From contig JACVTC010000029.1 in the NCBI GenBank assembly GCA_016946835.1, forward strand, positions 783,501-847,500: DNA of 64,000 bases. Direction: 5' to 3'. The position numbers and the translations under genes are program-made. The stretch comes from Neocallimastix lanati (nom. inval.) (lineage: Eukaryota > Neocallimastigomycota > Neocallimastigomycetes > Neocallimastigales > Neocallimastigaceae). Every line of letters begins with the position of its first letter. The stretch's first letter is position 1. Of the stretch, positions 1 to 12,918 are shown piece after piece. The notes below the pieces were generated by a model. It was given only the letters and a program-made list of their open reading frames with translations, was not told the origin of the DNA and did not search any database.

Positions 1-2309
1 CTTATATATAGATAATTTTTATTTTGTAACATAGAATTAAAAAATAAACAAAAATTATATATATTTTAGAAATAGCAAAATATAAAGATAAGTTTTGATA
101 ATTATTAGATAAAAAATATTATATACGTGTTAATATATAATAAATTTATACTATTTTATTTTTAAGAATAATAAATTATTTATATCTTATAATTAGATAT
201 AAATGTTTATCTTTAATGAAAGGAAAGAAATAAGATATGATATAATTATTTTTTCTTCCCATTTCACAAGAGAATGAGAATAATAAGTAAAGAAAAAAAA
301 AAAATAAGAATAAAAATATATATATATAAAACATACTTATAACGTTTTATATATATATATAGAGAAAGAGAGAATGGTGTGTGGGAGGTATTTGGTTTCT
401 TAATAGATTTTTTTATAATAAAATATAAGCAAACAAGAAAAAACAATTCTTATTCTTAATCAAAAATTGTGGGGAAAAAAAAAAAGATCATAAGAAAAAT
501 TAAAAAAATTTATTTTTATTTCTATATATTCAATATACTATAAACATAGGTAACAAATTATACGTTTATTATTCACTTTCTTTTCGAATAATGTTTTTTT
601 AAATTAATTTCTTTTCTATATTCTAATAAGTCATTTCTTCTTAAATTGTCATTTTTATTATCATTACTACTACTGCTGCTATTATTATTTACTGTTTTAT
701 TTTTATTATTTTTATTATTTATCACTATTCATTATTTTTATTATTATTCAAATTATGATAACAAAAATATATAGTTTCATTACTTTTCATATATTGAATA
801 AACTTTAACAGACTAATTACGATTTATAATAAAAGTAAATTATAGCTTTATTAAATTTAAAAATACAGATTTATATAATTTTTTTCAAAAAATAATAATA
901 CTACTATAAAATTAGATTTTCATCATATAAATAGATTAATATATATACTTTATTTTCTTCTTTTAAAAAAGAAAATCATAATGGATAGTTAAAAAACTTC
1001 TATTTACCTTCAATATTACCTATTTTTATGGTTTTTATTATTTATTATTTAACTTTATGTTTTTTTTTTTATTATTATTTATTTATTTATTTACTTACTT
1101 ATTAATTTTTATTTTTTATTAAGAAAAATACCTTTTAATCAAAAAAAAAAAAAAAAAAAAAAACCTTTTTATCATTATCTTTGAATATACTTTTATAAGA
1201 AATAACAAAAATTAATAAAAAAAAATAATAAATAATAAAATAAAACAACTAGTATAACATATATCATAATTAATAAAAAAGGATAAATTACAGTTTCATT
1301 GATTATTATGATCATAAAAAAAAATAAAAAATAATTTACTTTTAAACGATACTTAAATGGAAAACATATATATATACTTTAATACTATAATACCTTTTTT
1401 TTCTGTTTTATTTATTTATTGCTTTTGCTTTTGCTTTTGTATTTTTTTTTTTTTTTTGTGTTAAATCCTTCTTTATTTTTATTTTATTTTATTTTATTAT
1501 CTTTTCCTTCTCTTTTCCATCCTACATTCTGCTTAGTTAAAATGATTATTTAAATAAATAATTAAACTGCTTATTCCTATTGAATAATAAATTTTATATT
1601 CTTTTCATTAATTCCAATTTTATATAATTCTTTATTCCATTTGTCTAATTTTTCTATTTCATATTATTGTACTAACAATTTTCCATAATGTAATAATCAT
1701 AATAAACATGTCCATTTGAAAATGTAATTTTAACCCTTCCACAAAACTTCATTTACAAATTCAAACATTTTAATTTAATCAAATTTATAATAAACATGTC
1801 CATTTCAAATAATTTCTACATAAATTCTATAATAATTTACAATAATCATCTACAATAATCATTTTTATTAACTAGTTCTTTTATTTCCAACATTTATTTC
1901 TCTATAATTTTATTGGACATAAAAAAGTTGTATTTATAATTTTATTTTATTGTATTAAATTATTGTAGATGTTGTATAATATTTATTTAAATTTTAAATA
2001 GTATATTGGTTAATTTTATTTAATAATAAAGTTTGAACAAAGTTAGCTTTTTTTTTATATATATATATATATATATAATGGATAATTTAACATTAAAACT
2101 ATTTATATCTAAAAAATATTAATTTTTTATTTTTTTATATTTTTGAGAAACAGCGAAAAAACATAAAATAATAATAAATAAATAAATAAAGAATAAATAA
2201 CAATATATTTATATTATACATAGTTTTTAAAATTATAAATTTCAATTTTCTTATTTTCTTTATTAATTTTTGAAAATTTCCTTTTTTAATAAAGGAAAGA
2301 TGTATTTAA

Positions 2310-2365
<56 letters not shown>

Positions 2366-4017
2366 CCAATTTTCCATATCATAAATAGAAATATATAGGA
2401 ATTACCATAAATTTCGAAGTTATAATATATAGTATATTGTTAATAATAAATCTTATTCTCTTTATTGTAATAGCAATTTTAATTATAAAAAATTAAGAAA
2501 AAAATTATCAAATATGTAATAAAGAATATTGGTATATCTGTAAATTACCAGTACTTTATTATTAATTCATTCTATATTAAAGAAAATATATTATAATTAT
2601 ACATTTACATTGTAATAAAATTAAAACTAAATCTAATAAATAAACCTTTTTTTTTTTTTTTTTTTTTTTTTTTTGAAATTAATTATAATAAAATAAATAA
2701 ATAAGAAAATAAATAATTAATTAATTAAGTAAATAAATAAGTAAATAAGTAAATAAAAATATTCAGTAGTATAATATAATCTTTTTTTTTTTTTTTAATA
2801 TTTAGTTCTTTTATATCAAATTTTATAATTGATTAAATTTAAAAAAGTTTAAAAAAATTTTTTTTGTTAATAATTTAAAATGATGTATTAAAAAAAAAAT
2901 GAAATAAAAATTATAATTACAAAAATACATCTAAAGAAAAATAAATTGCTTTAATTTTTAGTTAGTTTTTCTTTCTTTTCTATATTACTATTATGAAAAA
3001 ATAAAAAAAAAAAATAATGTATTAATTTTAATATTTTTGAATATATATATTGTTAAAAATTATTATTAAATAAACTATTCATTGTAAAAGTGATTTTTAT
3101 TGTAATATAAGGAAATAAAAATTATTTTGAATTTATTATAATTAAAAAAAAAAAATTATTTTTCTTCCTTTATTAATTTTATCTGAATTTTAAAATTAAA
3201 TAAAAATATTAATTAAGTACAATTAATGGCTTGAAATTTTTATTTTTTAATATTTTATATATTGGTATAATACTTGAATTTTAACATAATATATATATCT
3301 CAATGCAGTTTAACGTGGTTCATAATTACATTTTATAATACATTTTGTCAAAAATAATTCAATTAATTATTTTTTATTTCTTTATTTTTAATATATATGG
3401 TATATATTCAATTGAGCTTAAAGAGTTTATTATGTTTAAAAACTTTATACCTTTTTACTATAATAAAATAATTTAATTAGTAGATACCAAAATCAAAAAT
3501 ATTGAATTTTTATTTAATTAATAGAATTAATTCTTTATTAAAATTTATATTTCATTTTTATTATTATATTTTTTTATTTTAAACTAATTAATATTTTTAA
3601 GATTATCATTAATTAATATTTAAACTTATAATTTAACAAAAATCTTTTTTTTATTTTAATTTATTAAATAAATGTTAAAAAACTTTAATGATTGTTTTTC
3701 ATGGTGATTATTTATTATACCTCTTTCCTCTTTTTTTTTTTTTTTCTTTTTTAAAATTTTTTCAAATAATATTAATTATTAAAATAAAATAAAAAATAAT
3801 AACCAAAAAAAAAAAAAAAAAAAAAGAAAAAGAAAAAAAGAAAAAAAGAAAAAATTTTTTATTAAAAAAAAAAAATAAAATTTTTTTTCATCATCAATTT
3901 TTCTTTGTTAAAAAAAAAAAAAAAAAAAAAAATTTAGGAGATTTTTTTTATTAACAAAAAAAAAAAAAAAAAAAAAAAAAATTTAGGAGATTTTTTTTAT
4001 TAACAAGTGAAATTAAG
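1..4017. other. AT-rich intergenic region
   Basis: No open reading frame of convincing composition is visible on either strand. The stretch is dominated by poly-A and poly-T tracts, including a pure run of about 54 T at 2312-2365, and by short ATT/AAT runs. Just upstream of the HMG-box gene, at about 3910-4010, a block made of an A-tract followed by TTTAGGAGA, a T-tract and TATTAACAA occurs twice in tandem. I see nothing that can be named as a gene or RNA here. Confidence 0.7.
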
Positions 4018-7000
4018 ATGAATAATCCAAATTTGGGTAAATATAATAAATAATATATATTATTTTATAAAAAATCTTTAGTAATTATTAAAATAATAAA
4101 TAATGATAATATAGTTAATAATAATAAATTTTAATAATTAAATAATAAATTATAAAAAAAAAATTTTTAATAATATAATAGTTTACATTTACATACATTA
4201 AATTTTACATTTACATACAATAAAATTTTATATTTACATATAATAAATTTGTGTACGTAATTAATTTATGTGGCATAGTAATTGGATATTACAATATGTA
4301 TACATTTTAATATAGTATTATTAAATAAATTTGGTACTATAGAAGAAATTAAAAAAAATTGTCATTTAATAAAAACTTTAATACAATTAATTATTTTTTT
4401 ATTTATTTTTTTTAAATTAATATTTTATATCTATTTATTTACTATTATTATCGGTTATTAATTATTAATTATTACATATGTTTGATTATAATAAATATTA
4501 TAAATTATTATATTTTTTTAATTATCATGGTGGTTAATAATATAAATATTTACCTGATATTATAAATATTATAATATATTATTCATATATTTTATAATTT
4601 TATTTGTCTTTTAGTACAAGATGTAAAATATATTATGCTATTAGTTGATGAAAATGATAGAATTCCTAATACGAATGTAATACAACAAAGACCACAACAG
4701 AATATACCAACTCAACCACAAACTATTATTAATTCTAATGGTATGACTATGAGTTTACCACCAAATTATATTGTAACAAGAAATGGTTCATCAATGGATA
4801 CTTCACAAATCTCCACCTCTTCAAGCAATAACTCTAGTCCAACAACAACTTGTGAATTAATAACCCCTAATAATATCAATCTTCATGAGCCAACCACCAT
4901 AATTTATTCATCCCCTGTTGATACTAACACAACAGCTTCTTCTAATTTTTTAGATCGCCGTGGGCAAGATATTCGATATCAATCAGGTATAAATAATGTA
5001 AGACCAATTAATAATATCAATGGCGTAAACAATATTAATACAATGGGCAGTATAAATATAGTAAATCCAATTAATAATGTTAGCAATATAAATAGTATTA
5101 ATAATATGAGATCTGTCAGTAATGTAAGAAATGTTAATATCAATGTCAATAATATGGAACCTCCTGGAAATGTTGTTCTCATGAAATATGTTCCTGTCCC
5201 TGTAACTTCTTGTGATACTATAATATCTAACTTACCAGCTAATCCTAATCGAAGTCATGTTACCACAACATTAGATACCCGAAACTATTCCGGTCAAAGC
5301 AATTTCCATACGAATTATTCAAATAACAATCCTAATCAGCTCTCTTCCATCAATAATAATACTTTTACTAACAGAAGTAGTATCAGCCCCATCAATAAAA
5401 ACAAATATACCAGCAACAGAAGTAATCTCACTGCAATTAATGCAAATAATTATACCAACAACAGAAGTAATCTCACTTCCATCAATTCAAATAACTATAC
5501 TAATCGCAACTTAAATAATCTTACCTCAATGACTAATACTGCCTATACTAATCGTAACTTCACTCCAATCAATAATAATTTTACCAATAGAAGAATAAAT
5601 AACGTCTCCACCATAAATAATAAAAACTATATTAATACCAATGAAAATAGCTTCAATCCTATCAGTAGTAATAAAAATAATTATTCTAATTCTCCTGAAA
5701 ATAATTTCAATCACATAAATAGTAATAATAACTATAGTAATTGCTGTGGAAGTAATCTCACTACACTCGAAACCTATAGATTCAGTAATATGGGACAAAT
5801 GCAAAATCATCTTGGAAATAACAGCTCCATAACAACAGGTAATACTGTAGCCAGTAATAGTAGTAATTCTGTAACAGTTGTAAATAATTTATCAAATACT
5901 GCTAGTAATTCTGTAGCTATTGTAAATAATTTACCAAATACCAATAGTAATTTTGTAGATGTTGTTAATAGTTTAGCAAATAATAGTAGTAGTTCAGTGA
6001 CGGTTGTAAATAATTTAACAAATGTTAGTAGTAGTTCTGTAGCTGTTATAAATAATTTAGCAAATGCTAGTAGTAACGATTCTATAGCTGTTGTCAAAAA
6101 CTTAAGTAACAGTAATAATAGTCCTCTTACCGTTGTCAAAGGTTTAAATAATAGTAACAGTAGTTCAATGACTGTTGTTAAAAACTTAGGAAATAGTGAT
6201 ACTAATGCTATGACTGCTGTTAAAACTATGGTAAGTAATAGTAGTAATAGTATTAGTAGTAGTAGTAATAGTAGTAATAATTCTTTGGAAGCAATAAATA
6301 AATTAAGAAGTGAAAGTACCATTATCAATACAATGAATAGCTATGAAAGCGGAGGTACGACTACAACTTCTAATATCAATCATATAGGAAGTAGTAGCAC
6401 CCTCACAAATATGAACCATATTGGAAGTAGTAGTACCTTTACAAATTCTGTAAGTAGTATTAATACAATTGCTAAAATAGGTAGCAGTAGTAGTATTATC
6501 GATAATTCTATGAACAGTCTAGGAGAGGAGAGTAGTGGATTAACTATCACTGAAAATATACCCAATATCAATAACCTCTCCGAAAATAATGAGAGTTTAA
6601 ATTTAGGTGAATGCAGCAATATGACTACAATGAATAGTATTGATGGTAGTGAAGGTAGTTCCAGTAAAGGAGTACTTTTACCAATGAATGAGAACATTTC
6701 AACAAATGTTCAGACTCAAATGACAAATATATATCTCAATACAACTGCAAGTAACATCAGTAGTACTTCCAGTAATATCAATATAAATCTCAATGAGGAT
6801 CCACGTCCTATCCCAATATATCCAGTAAACGTCGAATTTATGAATCTCTATCAACAGGTAATTTCCATCCCAAATGGAAAAGATCTTCTCAATTTCCTTG
6901 AAGATCGCTCAAAGGAGGAAGTAGAACGCATTCTCGACTATGACTCTTCCATCCTTGAACGACTTCGTGATCAATTCATTAGTACAGGTTTCAAAAATAA

Positions 7001-7328
7001 GAAAAAACCGGTAGGATCTAATGAAATTCCACGTCCTCTCAATGCCTTCATGATCTATCGTCGTCATATGATTGAACAGTTGAACCCCTATCATCTCAAG
7101 GTTAAATATAATGATATGCATGCGGATATTGCAAAATATTGGCATAATGAACCTCAAGAAGTAAAAAATCAATATAAACTAAAATCAAATATTCATGTCT
7201 TAATTCATAGTAAATTGTAAGTTGGATGATCTTTTTAACCAAACTAAAAAAAAAAAAAAAAAAGAAAAAATATGAATTATAAAAATTTAGTAGAAAAAAA
7301 AATATATATAAAATAAAATAATGTAGTT

Positions 7329-7363
<35 letters not shown>

Positions 7364-7916
7364 AAAAAAAGAAATGAAAAAAAAATAAATATTTTAATAG
7401 AAGCTTATTATAAAAAATATAATAAGATAGAATGGATTATTATTATTATTATTTTTTTCTTTTTTATTCATTATTTCTCAACTAATTATATTAAGTTTTA
7501 ATGATAATAATAATATAATATAATAATCGTAGTAGTAGTAATAGTAGTATTTAATATAAAATTTTTTAGTTTTACTGTTTTGTTCTTTATATATATATTT
7601 TTCATACTTATAAAATTTTCTTTTATTAATATTCAATATTTTTTTTTCTTTTTTATATTAAATAAATATATATGTATATATACTTTTATTTTTAAAATTT
7701 TATAGATTTCCTAATTATAAATATATTCAGACTAAAGGAAAGAATAAAAATAATAGTAAATATGATAAATATATTGCAAAGAAACTAAAAAAAGAAGTGG
7801 AACCTGAAAAACGTGCTAAACTCATGAGTAAATTAAGTAAAAAGTTTTTACGTATGCATGCTGAATTCCGTAAAATATTAGGTAAATTTAAGATTAATAA
7901 AATAATAAATAAATAA
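4018..7916 (+). CDS. HMG-box (MATA_HMG-like) transcription factor, Asn/Ser-rich, three-exon model
   Basis: Predicted DNA-binding nuclear protein of 943 residues. Inferred exons are 4018-4036, 4615-7216 and 7706-7916. Both introns are GT-AG (4037-4614 and 7217-7705) and both junctions keep frame: phase 1, then phase 2. Residues from about 20 to 780 are low-complexity Asn/Ser/Thr with serial imperfect repeats such as SSSVTVVNNL. A short acidic helical stretch (ERILDYDSSILERLRDQF) precedes the HMG box at about 812-884. The box opens with PRPLNAFMIYRR, holds the core Trp in AKYWHNEP, and is completed across intron 2 by FPNYKY. Without splicing the box would stop at 7220 and lose its third helix end, which supports the intron. 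The spacing between helices 1 and 2 is about four residues longer than in typical SOX/MAT boxes. Fungal MATA_HMG proteins include mating-type regulators, but a sexual role here is inference. The downstream end is less certain: GGTAAATTT at 7881 could be another donor site. A shorter start at 4635 is also possible. Confidence 0.8.
4037..4614 (+). other. Inferred intron 1 of HMG-box gene
   Basis: The donor is GTAAAT after ATG AAT AAT CCA AAT TTG G. The acceptor is a pyrimidine-rich TTTGTCTTTTAG ending at 4614. Joining the phase-1 exon to 4615 restores an open frame that runs without stop into the ATG at 4635. This is a model from sequence only; the first exon would encode just six residues. Confidence 0.5.
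7217..7705 (+). other. Inferred intron 2 of HMG-box gene
   Basis: The donor is GTAAGT and the acceptor is AAATTTTATAG. The intron lies inside the HMG box. Splicing joins HSKL to FPNYKY and rebuilds the canonical C-terminal part of an HMG box at the expected length. Without splicing, translation stops one codon after the donor site. Confidence 0.8.
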
Positions 7917-8970
7917 ATAAATAAATAAATAAACAATGAAAAATATAGAAAAACTTTTGAAAAATATAAAATTGATTAATATATAGAATAACTATTATGT
8001 CAAATTTTATATTAAATTGCTTTTTTTTTTTTTTTTTTTTATTTTTTTAATTATATTTAATACTTAATAGATACTGTAAAATCAATTCCTCCTGTGCCAA
8101 AAAAATAAATCTATAAATCAAATAATTATCCATTTCAATTATAAAAAAAAAAAAAAAAAAAGTGTATGCAAACATAATAAATAAAAAAAAAAAAAAAAAA
8201 AAAAAAAAATAATAATATAATAATAATTTCAATATAATCAGATATTCTTCGACACCTCAATATATATATATATATATATTAAAATATACATAAATCTAAG
8301 ATAAATCGAAAAATATTAAACACCAAAAAAAAAAAAGCTAAATCATTTTATTTATATATTGGAAATTAATAATATATATATATAACTATATACATTATTA
8401 TTATTATTATTATTATTAATTTTCAATTTATAATTTTTAATTATTTATATAATTATATTATGAAATGTCAAAATACATATATACTTATTTATAAGAAATA
8501 CAACATAAATTAGTTTTTACATTACAGAAAATTAATTGTTATATATTCATATCTTATTATAAAAAAATTTCTTTAAAAAAAAAACTATATATATTTCTAT
8601 ATATATATTTGAATCATTTAGATTATCCTCATTTTATTTTAGAATATATATTTTAATATATATAAAATAAGTAACTCATTTATATACACATCAATGCATT
8701 TACAAACAAAATTTTTTTATTATTTTTTCTTTTTTGTTTTTATTTTAAACATAAATTATTTAAATTCACCTATTTTCCTTAAAAACAGTAGATAATAATG
8801 ATAATAATCAAAGTATTTAATTTTTTTATATACATTTTTTATAAATATAAAATAATTAATATTAATAATAATAAGCTATTAAATAAAATGATATTATTAA
8901 TGGAAAGAAATGAAATTGAATAGAAAGAGTAAAGCTGTATATTAAATATATATATATTATTTTAAACTTA

Positions 8971-9194
8971 TTAAAACAATAGCTGTCAGTAAAATACCAG
9001 TTTATAAAAATATCTATAATTTGATTTAAATTCATATAATAATAATAACTATATCAGAACAATTATACAATTAATGTTAATATTAAAACAATAGCTGTCA
9101 GTAAAATACCAGTTTATAAAAATATCTATAATTTGATTTAAATTCATATAATAATAATAACTATATCAGAACAATTATACAATTAATGTTAATA
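8971..9194. repeat. Exact 112-bp tandem duplication
   Basis: Two adjacent copies (8971-9082 and 9083-9194) appear identical base for base, starting TTAAAACAATAGCTGTCAG. The lack of divergence points to a recent duplication or a collapsed/expanded assembly unit. Confidence 0.9.
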
Positions 9195-10148
9195 TAACAT
9201 TAATAAAAGTAATCTGTAATATTATTTTTCTTTTTTTTTTTTTTTAATTATTTTTTTTTTTTTATTTAAAAAAAAAAAAATAATAAAAACCTAAATAAAT
9301 AATAAAAAATACTATATTAAACAAATCCTTCTAATTATTCAAAAATATATATATATATATAATTAATACTCTAAAGTGTAATTTTTTATTTATTACTTTA
9401 TCTTAAAAAGAAATGTTTAAAAGTTTTCACTTTATTTATAAATTATTATTGATTTAATTATAATTAGTATTAAAATTATTACTAGTTTTTTGATTATTAC
9501 TTTTATTTTATTTTTTTTTTTATGTTTGTTATTACTATTTAATATCATCAAAAAAAAAAATTTTGTTTTTAAATATTATATATATGCAATATTTGGAAAA
9601 TTGTAATCGTTAATAAATATAACTAAACCATTAAATTAATTAAATTAATTTTAAACCAAAAGATAAACTGAAATAGATAAATAATTCCTTTTTTCATCAT
9701 AATTATTCTTATATCATATTCATATATATTTATTTTTAAAAGTTAAATAGGAATAGTTTTCTTTATAAATAAAAAAAAAAAAAAAAAATTTTTATTTTAT
9801 TGCTTATTTATTGATACACCTTTTATACCTTTTATACCGTCCTAATTTTCTTTCTTTCTTTCTTTCTTTCTTTTTTTTTTTTTTTTTTTACTTCCGATTT
9901 TTTTTTTTTTTTTAATTCCGATTTTTATCTTTTTTTTTTTCTTCGTTTATTATTTGATAATTTATCACTTACCATAGTATCATTATTTTAAAAATTATTT
10001 CCTTCGATATCTTAAAGTTGTCTTATAAATGAAAATCTTTTTTTTTTTTTTTTTTTTTTCATCATAAATTAGCGCTTTCTCTTTTTTTTTTTTTTTATTT
10101 TTATATTTGTTTGTTTGTTTGTTTGTTTGTTTGTCTAAATAGAAACTA

Positions 10149-10300
10149 ATGTCACTTACCTTAAAGAATTCTTATAAAATTATTTTAAAAAATAAATTTA
10201 TTTTAAACTTTGAAAGAATTCTTATAAAAATTATTTTAAAAAATAAATTTATTGTAAACCTTGAAAGAATTCTTAAAAAATTATTTTATAAATTAAAGAA
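10149..10300. repeat. Three-copy ~52-bp tandem repeat
   Basis: The motif AAAGAATTCTTATAAAATTA and its following A/T-rich spacer recur about every 52 bp, with small differences and a truncated third copy. Confidence 0.7.
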
Positions 10301-10718
10301 TTTATTAATATATTTAAATATATGTACAATCATTTTCTTTGATATATTCGAATCTTGGTATTCTTTTCTTATACTATAACCTAAAATATTATAATATATA
10401 ATCTTTATAATTAGATATTATAATATTTATAATTAGATATTAATTATTTATTTGCTTATAATCATTTTATTTTAATTTGTCAATTTCATTAATATGTATA
10501 TCATTATATAATGAAAGTAGAAAATTTAATTATTAATAAATTATCTTGTTAACAATTACATAAAAATAAATTAGTAAATCATTAATTAATCACATGGTTA
10601 ATGGTCATTGATTTATAGTGTGATTTAGTGTAACGTGATATAAAATAGATTTATGTAATACCATAAATTCTATACAAGCACATAAAATTAATGTAAACAT
10701 AAATTTTATGGGAGTATT

Positions 10719-10746
10719 GCATTTCGACATAATTTATGTATAATCA
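10719..10746. repeat. Left inverted repeat arm of MULE relic
   Basis: This 28-bp arm is an exact reverse complement of 12891-12918. Confidence 0.85.
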
Positions 10747-10849
10747 TTTATTCATGTATTACAATGTGGCTTATAAAAATAAATGAATAGGATAGGGTTA
10801 AATTTTTTTTTTTTTTCTAATTTTATTAACATTTATAGTTAAAAAAAAA

Positions 10850-11070
10850 AAAAAAATTAAAAAATAAAACTTTCAATTTAAAATAAAAAATAAAAAAAAA
10901 AAAAAAAAGAATAAAAATATAAGATAAAAAAAACAGATTAAAAAAAAAATTAAAAAATAAAACTTTCAATTTAAAATAAAAAATAAAAAAAAAAAAAAAG
11001 AATAAAAATATAAGATAAAAAAAATGGATTAAAAAAAAAAATTAAAAAATAAAACTTTTAATTTAAAATA
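10850..11070. repeat. ~92-bp repeat, three copies, upstream of MULE transposase
   Basis: TTAAAAAATAAAACTTTCAA (TTTTAA in the last copy) followed by TTAAAATA recurs at about 10857, 10950 and 11041. The copies are separated by A-rich spacer with AATATAAGATAAAA. It lies between the left inverted repeat and the transposase start. Confidence 0.7.
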
Positions 11071-11080
11071 TTTATAATAA

Positions 11081-12500
11081 ATGGATGATCAATTAGAAAT
11101 AAGTGAAACTAATAAAGAAAAAAACCAAATCATTGTAAACAAAAAATATAAATTTATTTTATGGTATATAACGAATAGTACAAAAGTATTCAAATGTACT
11201 GAATATAAAACCGTTAAAAAATGTAAATCTTTCATTATTCTAAATGATAATAATAAAGTAATAAAATATGAAAATAATCATACTCATCCAGAAAAAGAAT
11301 ATGATGCATCTGTATCAATAGTAAAACATAAAATGAAAAATGAAATTAGAAAAACCTCAATCCCATTTGATATAAATCCAAAACATATATAATGAAATAT
11401 TTGAAGAAATTGGATTGATATGCCCTGAATATAATTCAATTAAATCCCAAATATCAAGATATATTAAAAAACAACTACCTCCTGATATATCAAAATTTAA
11501 TGAAATTCCAGATAAATCTGAATATTATATAAACGAAAGAGATGAAAATTTTATGATATACAAAAATTCTAATATTATAATTTTTCAATCATCATTCCCC
11601 ATTCCAAACAGAATTGTCTATAAAATACAACGAAAATATGTTTGCTGATGGTACATTTTATATTGCACCAATATTTGGTTATCAAGTGTTTATAACAAGA
11701 ATATATGCTCCAGAAATAAATAGTTTTTACACTACATCACTATCTATATTAAATAATAAAGAACAAGCAACCTATGAACTGTTATTTGAAGAATTAAAAA
11801 AGAATGCAATTAAATATAATAATAATATTATAATTACACCAAAAATTTTGCATTGTGATTTTGAAAAAGGTTTATCCAATACTACCATTAAAATTTTTCC
11901 TAATATTACTATTAAATATTGTGTATGGCATTATAAAAGATCGTTAGAAGTTCAAAAAAAAAGATTATGTTATAATGAAGTTGGAAGTAATCATAAAATT
12001 TATTTGTTTTATAAAACTATTACAAATTTTCCTTTTATAAATCCTGAATATATATTTGTTATTTATAATTATATTAAATTTATATGTCAAATATATAATT
12101 ATTTCCATTTTTTAAATTTTTTGGAATATTTTAATAAGACTTATTTATATAAATATGATATTCAATAATGGAATTATTATAACGATATAAACCACATAAC
12201 AAATAATGCTTCAGAATCTTTTAACAATTACTTAAAAAAATTGTTTTACAAAAAACCTTCTTTCTATGAATTGATTTATCATTTAAAAAGATAAGAATCT
12301 TTATCTTACTATAATTACAAAAGGAAAATTGAAGGAGTTTGGAAAAAAAAAAAAAAAGAAAAATATTAACAAAAACTGATGAAATCAATGATTTAATTAA
12401 CAAATACAAAAAAAAGGAATCCGAATTAATTGATAAAAAATGTAATAAAAATGATATCATTGATTTATGGTATAAATGTTTATTAGAATTAAACAAGTTC
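11081..12500 (+). pseudogene. MULE transposase with FLYWCH-type zinc finger, broken
   Basis: Three open fragments in different frames make up one decayed transposase. The first, 11081-11392, carries a FLYWCH/WRKY-like finger: KFILWYITN, then FKC, KKC and ENNHTHPE (C..C..HxH), with the usual Trp partly lost. The second, 11415-11648, is the linker. The third, 11614-12168, has the MULE core: FADGTFYIAP with the first catalytic Asp, HCDFEKG with the second acidic pair, and IKYCVWHYKRS, matching the C..H before the last acidic residue. After a stop at 12168 similarity is lost, although 12170-12500 still translates as Lys-rich helical remnants. Frameshifts near 11390 and 11640 and the stop mean it cannot work as read. 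FLYWCH-MULE fusions are known in eukaryotic Mutator-like elements; that this one was mobile is supported by the flanking inverted repeats. Confidence 0.75.
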
Positions 12501-12890
12501 TAAATTTATAAATATTAATAATTAACTAGAATATATATAGTTTAAATTATATTAATATCAATATAAATATATTTTATTAATATTAATATCATTATATTTT
12601 ATTAATAATAAATATTTAATATTAAAATAAATTTTATTTTATTATTTAATTAATTTAATAATAAAATATTAAATATTTAATAATAAAATATAGTAATAAA
12701 ATGAAAATTAATTAAATAATTGAAAATAAATAAAAATAAAATTCTTAACAGAAAACTTATTTATTCTTTTATTTATTATTTTTTTTTAGTTTTTATTTTA
12801 TTTTTTTAATGCTAAAATACAATAAATAAAAATAACGTTGAAAGTTGTAGCGTATTACAAAATTTATACACATTGTACAAATATTTATGC

Positions 12891-12918
12891 TGATTATACA
12901 TAAATTATGTCGAAATGC
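12891..12918. repeat. Right inverted repeat arm of MULE relic
   Basis: This 28-bp arm is an exact reverse complement of 10719-10746. Confidence 0.85.

Larger units (their letters stand above)
7917..10718. other. AT-rich intergenic region with small duplications
   Basis: No gene is recognised. The region holds homopolymer tracts, a TTTC run near 9850-9870, a TTTG run at about 10110-10134, and the two local duplications listed separately. A 76-codon open frame at 10149-10379 is only the translation of one of these duplications. Confidence 0.6.
10719..12918 (+). mobile_element. MULE-like DNA transposon relic
   Basis: The region is bounded by a perfect 28-bp inverted repeat: 10719-10746 reads GCATTTCGACATAA..., and 12891-12918 is its exact reverse complement. 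Weaker inverted similarity extends inward (ACATTGTA near both ends) and possibly outward, so the true ends may lie beyond these coordinates. Inside is a broken FLYWCH-plus-MULE transposase. A target duplication could not be fixed, so the outer borders are open. Confidence 0.7.

Noticed and set aside
264-446. 60-codon minus-strand frame in the left intergenic region
   Set aside because: Composition is that of random AT-rich DNA, with no motif.
4979-7172. Several minus-strand open frames (67-173 residues, Leu/Ile/Val-rich) under the HMG-box gene
   Set aside because: They are antisense readings of Asn/Ser codon runs and have no family features.
10149-10379. 76-codon plus-strand frame
   Set aside because: Produced by a three-copy AT-rich tandem repeat; repetitive Lys/Ile/Leu translation only.
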